A stretch of 64,000 bases of DNA from Clostridiales bacterium (GTDB taxonomy: Bacteria > Bacillota > Clostridia > Oscillospirales > Oscillospiraceae): positions 1,549,501-1,613,500 of the forward strand of contig CP107216.1 of the NCBI GenBank assembly GCA_025757645.1. The letters are read 5' to 3'. Made by a program: the position numbers and the translations under genes. Below are positions 1 to 7,218 of this stretch, piece by piece. A model generated the notes under the pieces. It searched no databases. It had not been told where the DNA came from and saw only the letters and a list, made by a program, of their open reading frames with translations. Position 1 is the first letter of the stretch. Each line of letters begins with the position of its first letter.

Positions 1-132
1 TGCGCCGCTACCGCCATGACGCTGCTGACCGCGCTGGCTGCTGCGATCGTCGGTTCGTGCATTTTTCATAAAAAGTTACGAAATAGAACAAAGAAGAAAA
101 AACGGAAACAGAAGAGATATTACGGTTGGTAA
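1..132 (+). CDS. C-terminal end of a membrane-anchored protein (partial)
   Basis: The reading frame is open from the first base and stops with TAA at 130-132. The 43 visible residues contain a small-residue and hydrophobic stretch (ALAAAIVGSCIF) followed by a very basic tail (KKLRNRTKKKKRKQKR). This layout is typical of a C-terminal single membrane segment with a cytoplasmic positive anchor, as in cell-wall or surface proteins. No LPXTG motif is in the visible part, so sortase anchoring cannot be judged. The rest of the gene lies upstream of the window and the family cannot be named. Confidence 0.55.
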   Translation, partial: CAATAMTLLTALAAAIVGSCIFHKKLRNRTKKKKRKQKRYYGW

Positions 133-413
133 TCAGGCAGAAGGTTTACATAATCATCGTTTGATTACCTATATATTGCGTTAGATACGCAATGATTACC
201 GAAATATAGTCATATACCGCTGGAAATACTGGGCATCTCTTTCTGCTCAGTTACGTGGTTTACATAATATTGTTAACATAATTTCTTGTCATAATAAACA
301 AAAATGAACAAATTCTGACGAACTACTTGATAACATTTTCGATTTGTATTATATTATGTCTACAACGCATTATGTAAATTGTCATGTTATGAGCGTATGT
401 TCATAGGCTGTCA
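133..413 (+). promoter_or_regulatory. AT-rich intergenic region with promoter and repeated 10-12 bp words
   Basis: A 281-base AT-rich spacer in an otherwise GC-rich region. A good sigma-A promoter is visible: TTGATA at 327-332, 17 bp spacer, TATATT at 350-355, reading into the spoIIM-like gene. The word GGTTTACATAAT occurs at 143-154 and 257-268, and its core is inverted at 369-378 (ATTATGTAAA). The word TGATTACC occurs at 162-169 and 193-200, with an inverted copy at 128-135. A hairpin TTGCGT/ACGCAA lies at 176-192. The repeats may be operator sites. No terminator with a clear T-run follows the upstream gene. Confidence 0.5.
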
Positions 414-419
414 GTGGTG

Positions 420-1025
420 ATGAATGTGCGACATAACAGATTGCGTGTGCGCCGGAAACCGGCCGTCTCCCGCTTTCCGCTGCCGCCGCTGCTCGCGGTC
501 GGTATGGCGGCGGGCTATGTGATCGGCTGCTGCTTCGGCGCCAATGCTGCGCTGCCGGAGCCGTCAAATCCGGTTCTTTCCTTTTTGAGCAGCAGCGGCG
601 CGGGTGGGACGCTGTACGGCGGCTTGCTGACAGAGCTGTGCGTCTCGTGCGCCTACGGTTTTGCGTTTTTGCTGCTGTCTACGTCGTATCTTGGTTTTTT
701 GCTGATTCCGGCCGTTTTCGGGATCAAAGGTTTTTTGTCCGCCTGTACGGCGGCCGCCTTCCTGAATTCCGGCTGCGACCATGCGTTTTGGCTCTCCTGC
801 GTCGCAGTCGGTCTGCCCGGCATTTTTCTTGTGCCGGCGCTGTTTCTACTCGGAACGCTCTGCGCGCAGATGTCTGTGCGTCTGCTCGAGCAGCGGCGCG
901 GCCTGCCAGTCCCCGTATCATCGGAGCGATATTCCCGGGAGCTGGCGCTTGTGTTCTGCCTGCTGTTGGCGGCTGCGGCCGCCGCGTGCTATGCAGTACC
1001 GTTTTTCACACGGCTTATTCTGTGA
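420..1025 (+). CDS. spoIIM: SpoIIM-like polytopic membrane protein
   Basis: A 201-residue protein with four to five hydrophobic segments and a short basic N-terminus. Length, topology and position directly before xerD match stage II sporulation protein M, which in Bacillus lies close to xerD. SpoIIM is a membrane part of the SpoIIDMP complex that remodels septal peptidoglycan and drives engulfment of the forespore. Three in-frame starts are stacked (GTG 414, GTG 417, ATG 420). ATG 420 is chosen, but no strong Shine-Dalgarno sequence precedes any of them. Identification rests on topology and context rather than a diagnostic motif; another small polytopic membrane family remains possible. Confidence 0.55.
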   Translation: MNVRHNRLRVRRKPAVSRFPLPPLLAVGMAAGYVIGCCFGANAALPEPSNPVLSFLSSSGAGGTLYGGLLTELCVSCAYGFAFLLLSTSYLGFLLIPAVFGIKGFLSACTAAAFLNSGCDHAFWLSCVAVGLPGIFLVPALFLLGTLCAQMSVRLLEQRRGLPVPVSSERYSRELALVFCLLLAAAAAACYAVPFFTRLIL

Positions 1026-1072
1026 CCTGTGGTCACTGTGGATGAAATCTGATTGGAAAGGGGGAAGTCGTC

Positions 1073-1963
1073 ATGCGGGATTCCGACGGAATGGAATTGT
1101 TCGAGTCCTACCTGCGCGATGTCAAGCGCTCGTCGCAAAATACGATTTCCTCATATCTGCGGGATATCCGCCAACTCAGCGAATATCTGCACGCACACAC
1201 GGATGCCGATCTTGGCTCCGCGGAAGAGGAAGAGCTGTGTGAATACATCGACTGGATGCGCAGTAACGGCAAGTCCGTTGCCACGGTTTCCCGGGCGATC
1301 GCATCGCTGAAAAATTTCTATGGGTTCCTGCTCAACAATCACTATGTGCAGCACAATCCGACCGGCAAGCTCGTACCGGACAAGGCCAAGCAGAAGCTGC
1401 CGCAGATCCTCTCGAGCAAAGAGGTCGAGCTGCTGCTGGCGCAGCCGGAGTGCACGGACGCCAAGGGCTACCGTGACCGCGCCATGCTCGAGCTGCTGTA
1501 TGCGACCGGTATCCGTGTCAGTGAACTGATCTCGCTCAACATTACGGATGTAAATCTGTCCGCCGGTGTTATCCGCTGCCAGGGCCGCGATAAAGCGCGC
1601 ATGATCCCCATGTATCCGGCGGCTGTCCGTGCGCTCACGGAGTACATCAACTTCATCCGCCCGCAGATGATCGCAGCGCCGGATGAACAGGCGCTGTTCG
1701 TCAACGTCAGCGGGGAACGGATGTCGCGTCAGGGCTTCTGGAAGCTCATCAAGAACTATCAGACCAAGGCCGGCATCGAAAAGACGATCACACCGCACAC
1801 GCTGCGCCATTCCTTCGCTGCGCATCTGCTGGAAAACGGCGCGGATATCCACGCCATTCAGGAAATGCTCGGCCATGCGGACATCTCCTCGACGCAGATC
1901 TATTCGCACCTTGTCAGCAAGCAGCTCAAGGATGTCTACAACAAAGCGCACCCGCGTGCGTGA
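1073..1963 (+). CDS. xerD: tyrosine recombinase XerD
   Basis: A 296-residue tyrosine recombinase, the usual XerC/XerD length. The N-terminal SAM-like core-binding domain spans about residues 1-95. The catalytic domain follows with the first arginine in ATGIRVSELI, the HTLRHSF box (His-x-x-Arg), and LGHADISSTQIYSH carrying the second histidine and the nucleophilic tyrosine. The enzyme resolves chromosome dimers at dif together with a partner recombinase. An AAGGGGGAA ribosome binding site precedes ATG 1073. It sits between the spoIIM-like gene and ruvC and ends at a clear terminator. A second Xer-type gene lies at 13493. Confidence 0.9.
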   Translation: MRDSDGMELFESYLRDVKRSSQNTISSYLRDIRQLSEYLHAHTDADLGSAEEEELCEYIDWMRSNGKSVATVSRAIASLKNFYGFLLNNHYVQHNPTGKLVPDKAKQKLPQILSSKEVELLLAQPECTDAKGYRDRAMLELLYATGIRVSELISLNITDVNLSAGVIRCQGRDKARMIPMYPAAVRALTEYINFIRPQMIAAPDEQALFVNVSGERMSRQGFWKLIKNYQTKAGIEKTITPHTLRHSFAAHLLENGADIHAIQEMLGHADISSTQIYSHLVSKQLKDVYNKAHPRA

Positions 1964-1976
1964 CATACGTGTTTTC

Positions 1977-2010
1977 AAGCGCTCCGAAACGACTCGGGGC
2001 GCTTTTTCTT
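1977..2010 (+). terminator. rho-independent terminator after xerD
   Basis: AAGCGCTCCGA at 1977-1987 pairs with TCGGGGCGCTT at 1994-2004 around a six-base loop, with one mismatch or wobble, and a T-rich tract follows. It separates the spoIIM-xerD unit from the ruv operon. Confidence 0.8.
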
Positions 2011-2020
2011 TTCCCGGCAG

Positions 2021-2049
2021 TTGCCTACGGGGCGAAAATATGCTATATT
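2021..2049 (+). promoter_or_regulatory. sigma-A-type promoter of the ruvCAB operon
   Basis: TTGCCT at 2021-2026 and TATATT at 2044-2049 are separated by exactly 17 bp. The ruvC ribosome binding site and start lie about 20 bases downstream. Confidence 0.6.
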
Positions 2050-2070
2050 TATTTAATTGGAGTGATGCAT

Positions 2071-2586
2071 ATGCGGATCCTGGGCGTTGACCCCGGCATT
2101 GCCACGGTCGGCTTCGCGGTGCTGGACGCGGAAAAGCGCAGCCAGCGACTGCTGACCTGCGGCGTGATCACGACGCCGGCCAAAACGCAGCTGTCCAGCA
2201 GGCTCGACCAGATCTACCGCGACCTGAATGAACTCATCGCGCAGTTTCACCCGGAAGTGATGGCGGTCGAGGAGCTGTTTTTCAATACGAATATCACGAC
2301 CGGCATCGCTGTTGCCCATGGCCGCGGCATCATCCTGCTCTCAGGCTATCAGGCCGGGCTGCAGATCTATGAATACACGCCGCTGCAGGTCAAGCAGGCG
2401 GTCGTCGGTTATGGCCGTGCGGACAAAAAGCAGGTCATGGACATGGTGCGTCGCATCCTGTCCCTGCAGGCCGTGCCGAAGCCGGACGACGCGGCGGACG
2501 CCGTCGCTATCGCGCTCTGCCATGCGCGCAGCGCCACATCTTTGATCCATCAACAGGAGAGATTTGATCCATGTTCTACCATATAA
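2071..2586 (+). CDS. ruvC: crossover junction endodeoxyribonuclease RuvC
   Basis: A 171-residue RuvC, the dimeric endonuclease that cuts Holliday junctions in complex with RuvAB. Visible signatures are the first catalytic aspartate in RILGVDPG, the acidic VEELFFNTN region, and the C-terminal KPDDAADA motif with the last catalytic acidic residues. The frame is open further upstream, but GGAG at 2059-2062 is spaced 8 bases from ATG 2071 and only 2 from ATG 2065, so 2071 is preferred. The 3' end overlaps the ruvA start by 16 bases, which suggests translational coupling. Confidence 0.92.
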   Translation: MRILGVDPGIATVGFAVLDAEKRSQRLLTCGVITTPAKTQLSSRLDQIYRDLNELIAQFHPEVMAVEELFFNTNITTGIAVAHGRGIILLSGYQAGLQIYEYTPLQVKQAVVGYGRADKKQVMDMVRRILSLQAVPKPDDAADAVAIALCHARSATSLIHQQERFDPCSTI

Positions 2587-3182
2587 ACGGAGTCGTTACC
2601 GATATCGAACCGAATCTGGTCGTGCTGGAGTGCGGCGGCGTGGGCTATGCGCTCAACGCCAGCCTGAACACGATCAGCAGCGTCAGAACGGGCGAGCGCG
2701 CCAAGCTCTATACGTATGAGTGCATCCGCGAAGATGCACATGATCTCTACGGCTTTGCCAGCAAGAGCGAAAAGCACTGCTTTGAGTTGCTGCTCGGCAT
2801 CTCCGGCGTTGGACCGAAGGCAGCGCTGTCCATCCTTTCATCCAACACGCCGGACGGACTGGCATTGGCGGTGCTCAACGGCGATGAAAAGGCGCTCACG
2901 AGTGCGCCCGGCATCGGCAAGCGCATTGCGCAGCGCATCCTGCTCGAACTCAAGGACAAGATGGCCAAGGAGAGCGCAAGCGTGGACTTTGCGGATCTGA
3001 CGCCGGCGGTGCCCGCATCGGACGCGGCCTCGGCCGCGCGCAGCGATGCGATCGCCGGCCTGTCCGTGCTCGGTTACAGCATGCCGGAGATCAATGCGGC
3101 GCTGCGCACGCTGCCGTCCATTGAGGGCATGAGCGCGGATCAGATCATCAAGGCCGCGCTGCGCGCCATGATGCAGCAGTAA
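2571..3182 (+). CDS. ruvA: Holliday junction branch migration protein RuvA
   Basis: A 203-residue RuvA, which binds four-way junctions as a tetramer and loads the RuvB motor. The N-terminal OB fold is present, followed by paired helix-hairpin-helix motifs (LLGISGVGPKAAL and SAPGIGKRIAQRI). A C-terminal three-helix domain (residues ~155-203) contacts RuvB. It lies between ruvC (16-bp overlap) and ruvB (18-bp gap) in the standard operon order. Confidence 0.93.
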   Translation: MFYHINGVVTDIEPNLVVLECGGVGYALNASLNTISSVRTGERAKLYTYECIREDAHDLYGFASKSEKHCFELLLGISGVGPKAALSILSSNTPDGLALAVLNGDEKALTSAPGIGKRIAQRILLELKDKMAKESASVDFADLTPAVPASDAASAARSDAIAGLSVLGYSMPEINAALRTLPSIEGMSADQIIKAALRAMMQQ

Positions 3183-3200
3183 GCAGGGGAGGGAGCGTAT

Positions 3201-4241
3201 ATGAGTATCAGTTTTTCCGAGGACGCCCAGCAGGAGGTCGTCACCTCTTCCTGCGTGCTTCCGGAGGATTCCGGCGAGGGCTCTCTGCGCCCGCGGCTGC
3301 TGAAGGATTATACCGGTCAGGAAAAAGCGAAAGAGAACCTGCAGGTCTGCATCGACGCGGCGCGCCTGCGCGGCGAGCCGCTCGACCACGTGCTGCTCTA
3401 CGGCCCTCCGGGGCTTGGCAAGACGACGATGGCCGCCGTCATCGCAAACGAGATGGGCGTGAACATGCGCATCACCTCTGGCCCGGCGATCGAAAAGGCC
3501 GGCGATCTGGCGGCGCTGCTGACCAACTTGCAGGAACATGATATTCTCTTCGTGGACGAGATTCACCGCCTCAACCGCGCAGTCGAGGAGATCCTTTACC
3601 CCGCCATGGAGGACTACGCGATCGACATCATCATCGGCAAAGGGCCGTCGGCCAATTCGATCCGGCTGGATCTGCCGCGCTTTACGCTCATCGGAGCGAC
3701 CACGCGCGCCGGACAGCTGACCGCTCCGCTGCGCGACCGCTTCGGCGTCAATCTGCGTCTGGAGCTCTACAGCCCGGCCGAGCTGCAGAAGATCGTAGAG
3801 CGCAGCGCCGGTATCCTCAAGGTGGAGATCGACAGTGCCGGCGCGTATGAGATCGCCTCGCGCTCGCGCGGCACGCCGCGCATTGCCAACCGTCTGCTCA
3901 AGCGCGTGCGCGACTATGCGCAGGTGCGCGCCGACGGCGTCATCACCAAAGAGGTCGCCAACGCCGCGCTGCTGCGCCTGGAAGTGGACGAGATGGGCCT
4001 CGATGCGACGGACCGGCGGATGCTGCGCAGTATCATCGAATTCTATCACGGCGGGCCGGTCGGCCTGGAAACGCTCGCGGCGACGATTGGCGAAGAGGCC
4101 GTGACGCTCGAGGACGTCTATGAGCCGTATCTGCTGCAGCAGGGCTTTTTGACGCGCACGCCCCGCGGCCGCTGCGTCACACGCCGTGCTTATGAGCATC
4201 TTGGCCTGGAATACATCGGCCAGCAGGAGATAGATCTCTGA
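3201..4241 (+). CDS. ruvB: Holliday junction branch migration helicase RuvB
   Basis: A 346-residue AAA+ ATPase that pumps DNA through the RuvA-bound junction. Walker A is GPPGLGKT at residues 68-75. Walker B is in LFVDEIHRLN, sensor 1 in TLIGATTRAG, and the arginine-finger region in PLRDRFG. The C-terminal winged helix includes the RGTPRIANRLLKR segment and the PRGR motif. A GGGGAGGGAG ribosome binding site lies just upstream of ATG 3201. It is the last gene of the ruv operon; sigH follows with its own promoter. Confidence 0.95.
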   Translation: MSISFSEDAQQEVVTSSCVLPEDSGEGSLRPRLLKDYTGQEKAKENLQVCIDAARLRGEPLDHVLLYGPPGLGKTTMAAVIANEMGVNMRITSGPAIEKAGDLAALLTNLQEHDILFVDEIHRLNRAVEEILYPAMEDYAIDIIIGKGPSANSIRLDLPRFTLIGATTRAGQLTAPLRDRFGVNLRLELYSPAELQKIVERSAGILKVEIDSAGAYEIASRSRGTPRIANRLLKRVRDYAQVRADGVITKEVANAALLRLEVDEMGLDATDRRMLRSIIEFYHGGPVGLETLAATIGEEAVTLEDVYEPYLLQQGFLTRTPRGRCVTRRAYEHLGLEYIGQQEIDL

Positions 4242-4288
4242 AAAAAGCGCTGAATGTCATCGAAACGTGCATTTTGTACAAAAATGTA

Positions 4289-4316
4289 TTGACTTTTCAA
4301 CGTTTTTAGTTATAAT
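4289..4316 (+). promoter_or_regulatory. promoter of sigH
   Basis: TTGACT at 4289-4294, 16 bp spacer, consensus TATAAT at 4311-4316, within an AT-rich spacer after ruvB. Confidence 0.65.
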
Positions 4317-4351
4317 TTGTTTTGAGTGGTATTGGAGTTTTGAAGGTTATG

Positions 4352-4969
4352 ATGGATGATTCCAAACTGTCTGATGCAGAGCTGCTGGCACTGGTGAGTG
4401 CCGGGAATGCCGACGCGGAGGAAGCCCTCGCAGAGCGCTACAGCCGCCTGGTGCGCATTTGCGCGCGGCCGCTTTTTCTCATCGGCGGTGACAGCGAGGA
4501 TCTCATTCAGGAAGGAATGCTTGGCCTGCTCTCTGCCATCCGGCAGTATGACCCGGCATCCAATGTGCCTTTCAAAGCGTTTGCAGAGGTTTGTATCAGC
4601 AACCGCATTTACAGTGCCATCAAGTCCGCTTCCAGACAGAAGCATTCTCCGCTCAACAGCGGCATTTCCCTAGACAGCATCCTCTCAGAAGAATCACAGA
4701 CCCAGGCGTCCAGCTATCCGGAAGCAAATTGTCGTGTTACTGAGGAGCAGGTTCTGGCCAGAGAGAGTGAACAAGAGCTATTGTCCGCATTTACCCGGTA
4801 TTTGTCAGCGTTTGAAGCGCGGGTGCTTCGGCTGTATCTGTCCGGCCTTTCCTATGCCGAGATGGCGGCCGAGACGAACAAACCCGAAAAATCCATTGAC
4901 AATGCCGTGCAGCGGATCCGCCGCAAACTGGCGCGGCTCCCCAATTTCAGCGACTTCAGCAAGAGCTGA
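4352..4969 (+). CDS. sigH: RNA polymerase sigma-H factor
   Basis: A sigma-70 family protein of about 205 residues, the size of SigH (sigma-30), which in spore formers directs early sporulation and stationary-phase genes. Region 2 is visible in DLIQEGMLGLLSAIRQYDP, followed by the -10 recognition segment. The C-terminal region 4 helix-turn-helix is LSGLSYAEMAAETNKPEKSI. ATG 4349 and ATG 4352 are both possible; GAAGG at 4342-4346 best fits 4352. It is a single gene with its own promoter downstream of ruvB. SigH is favoured over another alternative sigma factor because of size, region 4 type and the sporulation genes around it. Confidence 0.8.
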   Translation: MDDSKLSDAELLALVSAGNADAEEALAERYSRLVRICARPLFLIGGDSEDLIQEGMLGLLSAIRQYDPASNVPFKAFAEVCISNRIYSAIKSASRQKHSPLNSGISLDSILSEESQTQASSYPEANCRVTEEQVLARESEQELLSAFTRYLSAFEARVLRLYLSGLSYAEMAAETNKPEKSIDNAVQRIRRKLARLPNFSDFSKS

Positions 4970-5015
4970 ACGCAATATAGCCGAGAGGCAAGTTTTTCAA
5001 AAGAGAGGATTTATC

Positions 5016-5294
5016 ATGTTCGAAGACAAAACGTTGAAGTGCAAAGAGTGCGGCGCAGAGTTCGTTTTCACCGCCGGTGAGCAGGAATTCTATGCGGAAA
5101 AGGGCTTCCAGAATGAGCCCCAGCGCTGCAAGGCCTGCCGTGACGCGCGCAAGAACGCCGCCCGCGGTCCCCGCGAGTTCTTCACTGCTACCTGCGCTGC
5201 CTGCGGCGGCGAGGCCAGAGTTCCGTTTGAGCCGAAGTCTGACCGTCCTGTCTACTGCAGCGAGTGCTTCGCGAAGATGAGAGAGCAGCACTAA
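5016..5294 (+). CDS. zinc-ribbon domain protein
   Basis: A 92-residue protein with three zinc-finger-like Cys pairs. The first is CKECG near residue 9, paired with CKACR near residue 38. The pair CAACGG near residue 65 then pairs with CSEC near residue 83. The segment EFVFTAGEQEFYAEKGF is typical of the small zf-trcl / probable zinc-ribbon family common in Clostridia. The molecular role of that family is not established. AGAGAGGA precedes ATG 5016, and it lies 46 bases after sigH. A strong terminator follows, so it may be co-transcribed with sigH. Confidence 0.75.
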   Translation: MFEDKTLKCKECGAEFVFTAGEQEFYAEKGFQNEPQRCKACRDARKNAARGPREFFTATCAACGGEARVPFEPKSDRPVYCSECFAKMREQH

Positions 5295-5312
5295 TCAGCA
5301 GATAAACTGGTT

Positions 5313-5350
5313 AAAATGATTGGGGCGCTTCGTGCGACCCAATCATTTTC
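5313..5350 (+). terminator. rho-independent terminator
   Basis: AAAATGATTGGG at 5313-5324 pairs perfectly with CCCAATCATTTT at 5338-5349, with a further inner GCGC/GCG stem. The A-rich 5' arm and T-rich 3' arm allow function in both directions. Confidence 0.85.
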
Positions 5351-5381
5351 TCACAAGCAAACTACCGGAGGTAAAAAGATT

Positions 5382-5585
5382 ATGTTTGAAATTTCCAGAG
5401 ATACGATGATTTCGGAGATCCTGTCCAATGCGCCGGAGGCCATGCCCGTGTTCCAGAACATCGGCATGCACTGCCTCGGCTGCGCCATGGCCAGTGGCGA
5501 GACGCTGGAGCAGGCTTGCCTTGCACACGACGTGGATCCGGACGAGTTCCTCGAGCAGCTGCGCACCTATCTGGAGAGCCTGTAA
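5382..5585 (+). CDS. DUF1858 domain protein
   Basis: A 67-residue protein consisting entirely of a DUF1858 domain: an N-terminal DTMISEIL helix and the conserved MHCLGCAM motif with two cysteines, followed by GETLEQA. The family occurs alone or fused to iron-sulfur or redox proteins, and a metal or redox role is suspected but unproven. GGAGGT at 5367-5372 supports ATG 5382. It is flanked by terminators on both sides, so it is probably a single-gene transcript. Confidence 0.8.
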   Translation: MFEISRDTMISEILSNAPEAMPVFQNIGMHCLGCAMASGETLEQACLAHDVDPDEFLEQLRTYLESL

Positions 5586-5600
5586 GATACAGACATGGAT

Positions 5601-5627
5601 CAAAAGCCGGCGGTACGCCGGCTTTTG
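5601..5627 (+). terminator. perfect 12-bp stem terminator
   Basis: CAAAAGCCGGCG at 5601-5612 pairs perfectly with CGCCGGCTTTTG at 5616-5627 around a GTA loop. It ends just before the trmK ribosome binding site. Confidence 0.8.
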
Positions 5628-5647
5628 GCGTTTCCGAAGGAGTATGT

Positions 5648-6337
5648 ATGGATTCCATTCGTCTATCACCGCGGCTGCAAATGGTCGCGGACTTCGTGCC
5701 GCCGTGCGCCTGCGCTGCGGATATCGGTACAGATCACGGATATTTGCCGGTCTGGCTGCTGCAAAATGGAGTCGTTCAAACGGCCATCGCGGCCGACATC
5801 CATGTCGGTCCGCTTGCCAATGCGCGGAAGTCCGCCGCCGCTTACGACTTGGAGGAGCGCGTTCGGTTCGTGCAGGCGGACGGTCTGCAATTTCCGGACG
5901 CGCAGGCAGCGGATGTCATCACCATTGCCGGCATGGGCGGGGAAACGATCTGTGCGATCCTGACGGCCACACCGTGGCTGCGGCAGGGAAAACGGCTCGT
6001 TTTGCAGCCGCAGAGCAAAGTGCAGGAACTGACGGACTGGCTCTGGCACAACGGTTTTACGATCGAGGACGCAGCCCTCTGCCGCGATGCCGGCAAGCGC
6101 TATCTTGCCCTGCGCGTGCTTGGACAGCCGGCCGGGCAGACATACACGGTGGAGCGGCTGCTGCTTCGCCGCCGCGATCCGCTGCTGCCGGAGCACCTCA
6201 CAGAAGAGATCCGGCGGCAAACGCGCGCACGCGCCGGCATGGCGCTTGCAAAGCAAACGCCGGCGGCGGAACTGGCAGCGATCGACGCGCGGCTCTCGCA
6301 GCTGCAAACCTGCCTGAAGGAGGTACAGACATGGTAA
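5648..6337 (+). CDS. trmK: tRNA (adenine(22)-N(1))-methyltransferase TrmK
   Basis: A 229-residue class I SAM-dependent methyltransferase of the TrmK family, which methylates N1 of A22 in tRNA. The SAM-binding motif is CAADIGTDHGYLP (~residues 22-34). The family-typical ITIAGMGGETI follows near residue 95 and LVLQPQSKVQELTDWL near 120. The C-terminal helical part is present. GAAGGAG ends five bases before ATG 5648. The stop overlaps the start of the Nif3-like gene by 7 bases; this trmK-Nif3 pairing is common in Firmicutes. Confidence 0.88.
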   Translation: MDSIRLSPRLQMVADFVPPCACAADIGTDHGYLPVWLLQNGVVQTAIAADIHVGPLANARKSAAAYDLEERVRFVQADGLQFPDAQAADVITIAGMGGETICAILTATPWLRQGKRLVLQPQSKVQELTDWLWHNGFTIEDAALCRDAGKRYLALRVLGQPAGQTYTVERLLLRRRDPLLPEHLTEEIRRQTRARAGMALAKQTPAAELAAIDARLSQLQTCLKEVQTW

Positions 6338-7131
6338 TTATCAATGACATCTACGCTTTCTTAAATGAGATCGCGCCGGTGCGGTATCAGATGGATTTTG
6401 ATAACGCCGGTTTTCTGGTCGGTGACGGCGGAACTGCGGTAAAAAATGCGCTGCTGGCGCTGGACATCACAGACGCCGTGATTGCAGAAGCGATCGAGCT
6501 GCGCGCGCAGCTCATTGTTTCGCACCACCCGCTCATCTTTACGCCGCTGCGGCACGCGACGACGGATGATCTCGCCGGACGCAAGGTGCTGACCATGGCG
6601 CGGCACGGCATTTCAGCCATCTGTATGCACACGAATCTGGACATTGCCGACGGCGGCGTCAATGATGCGCTCATGGCGGCGCTGGGCGCGGAGGTCACGG
6701 GCGGCCTGGAGCCGGCCGGTACGGCGGCCGACGGGCGCACGCTTACCTGCGGACGTGTAGGGAAGCTTCCGAACCCCATGACCATGGCGGAATTTCTGCC
6801 CTATGTTGCCGGACGTTTGCACGTCAACGGGCTGCGGTATGTGGACGGTGGCCTGCCAGTGGAAAGAATCGCGGTTTGCGGCGGCTCCGGCGGGAATATG
6901 CTGGATCTGGCGGCTGCGAAGGGCTGCGACACCTTCGTGACGGCAGACGTGAAGTACAACCGCTTCCTCGCGGCAAAGGAGCTTGGCATCAACCTGATCG
7001 ACGCCGATCACTTCTGCACGGAAAATGTGGTCATCCCGGTCCTGCAGGAGAAACTTCAGCGGCAGTTCCCGGATGTTACATTCACCGTCAGTCAGGTGCT
7101 CCATCAGACCGCACAGACATATTGTCCATAA
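6331..7131 (+). CDS. Nif3-like dinuclear metal centre protein
   Basis: A 266-residue member of the Nif3/YqfO family, a hexameric protein with a two-metal site. Metal ligands are visible in LIVSHHPLIF near residue 67 and in the C-terminal DADHFCTEN. The substrate is unknown in most bacteria, although GTP cyclohydrolase I type 2 has been used as an annotation name. It overlaps trmK by 7 bases and is preceded by AAGGAGGT, so the two are co-translated. Confidence 0.87.
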   Translation: MVIINDIYAFLNEIAPVRYQMDFDNAGFLVGDGGTAVKNALLALDITDAVIAEAIELRAQLIVSHHPLIFTPLRHATTDDLAGRKVLTMARHGISAICMHTNLDIADGGVNDALMAALGAEVTGGLEPAGTAADGRTLTCGRVGKLPNPMTMAEFLPYVAGRLHVNGLRYVDGGLPVERIAVCGGSGGNMLDLAAAKGCDTFVTADVKYNRFLAAKELGINLIDADHFCTENVVIPVLQEKLQRQFPDVTFTVSQVLHQTAQTYCP

Positions 7132-7133
7132 CG

Positions 7134-7162
7134 TATGCCGCCGGCACGCTGCCGGCGGCATA
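7134..7162 (+). terminator. perfect 13-bp hairpin after the Nif3-like gene
   Basis: TATGCCGCCGGCA at 7134-7146 pairs with TGCCGGCGGCATA at 7150-7162 around a CGC loop. The T-run after it is weak. Its 3' arm contains the -35 element of the spoIVA promoter described next. Confidence 0.65.
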
Positions 7163-7186
7163 TTCTCGTCCCGGACCTCATACAGT
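7157..7186 (+). promoter_or_regulatory. sigma-E-type promoter of spoIVA
   Basis: GCATATT (7158-7164) matches the Bacillus sigma-E -35 consensus KMATATT at all seven positions. CATACAGT (7179-7186) matches the -10 CATACAHT at seven of eight. The 14-bp spacing is right. spoIVA is a classic sigma-E gene, which supports the call. Confidence 0.65.
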
Positions 7187-7218
7187 TTTGGTAAGACTGA
7201 TGAGGAGAGGACGACAGA

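Noticed and set aside
1073..1963. The xerD gene as an integrase of a mobile element
   Set aside because: It is of classic XerD length, lies between host housekeeping genes and shows no attachment repeats or cargo beside it.
2838..4199. Minus-strand open frame of 453 codons opposite ruvA/ruvB
   Set aside because: It is a complementary-strand shadow of ruvB with no ribosome binding site or recognisable motif.
5428..7131. Reading the frame from 5428 as a single 567-residue protein
   Set aside because: The first 300 codons are an off-frame reading of the DUF1858 and trmK genes. The Nif3-like gene starts at 6331 with its own ribosome binding site and has family length.
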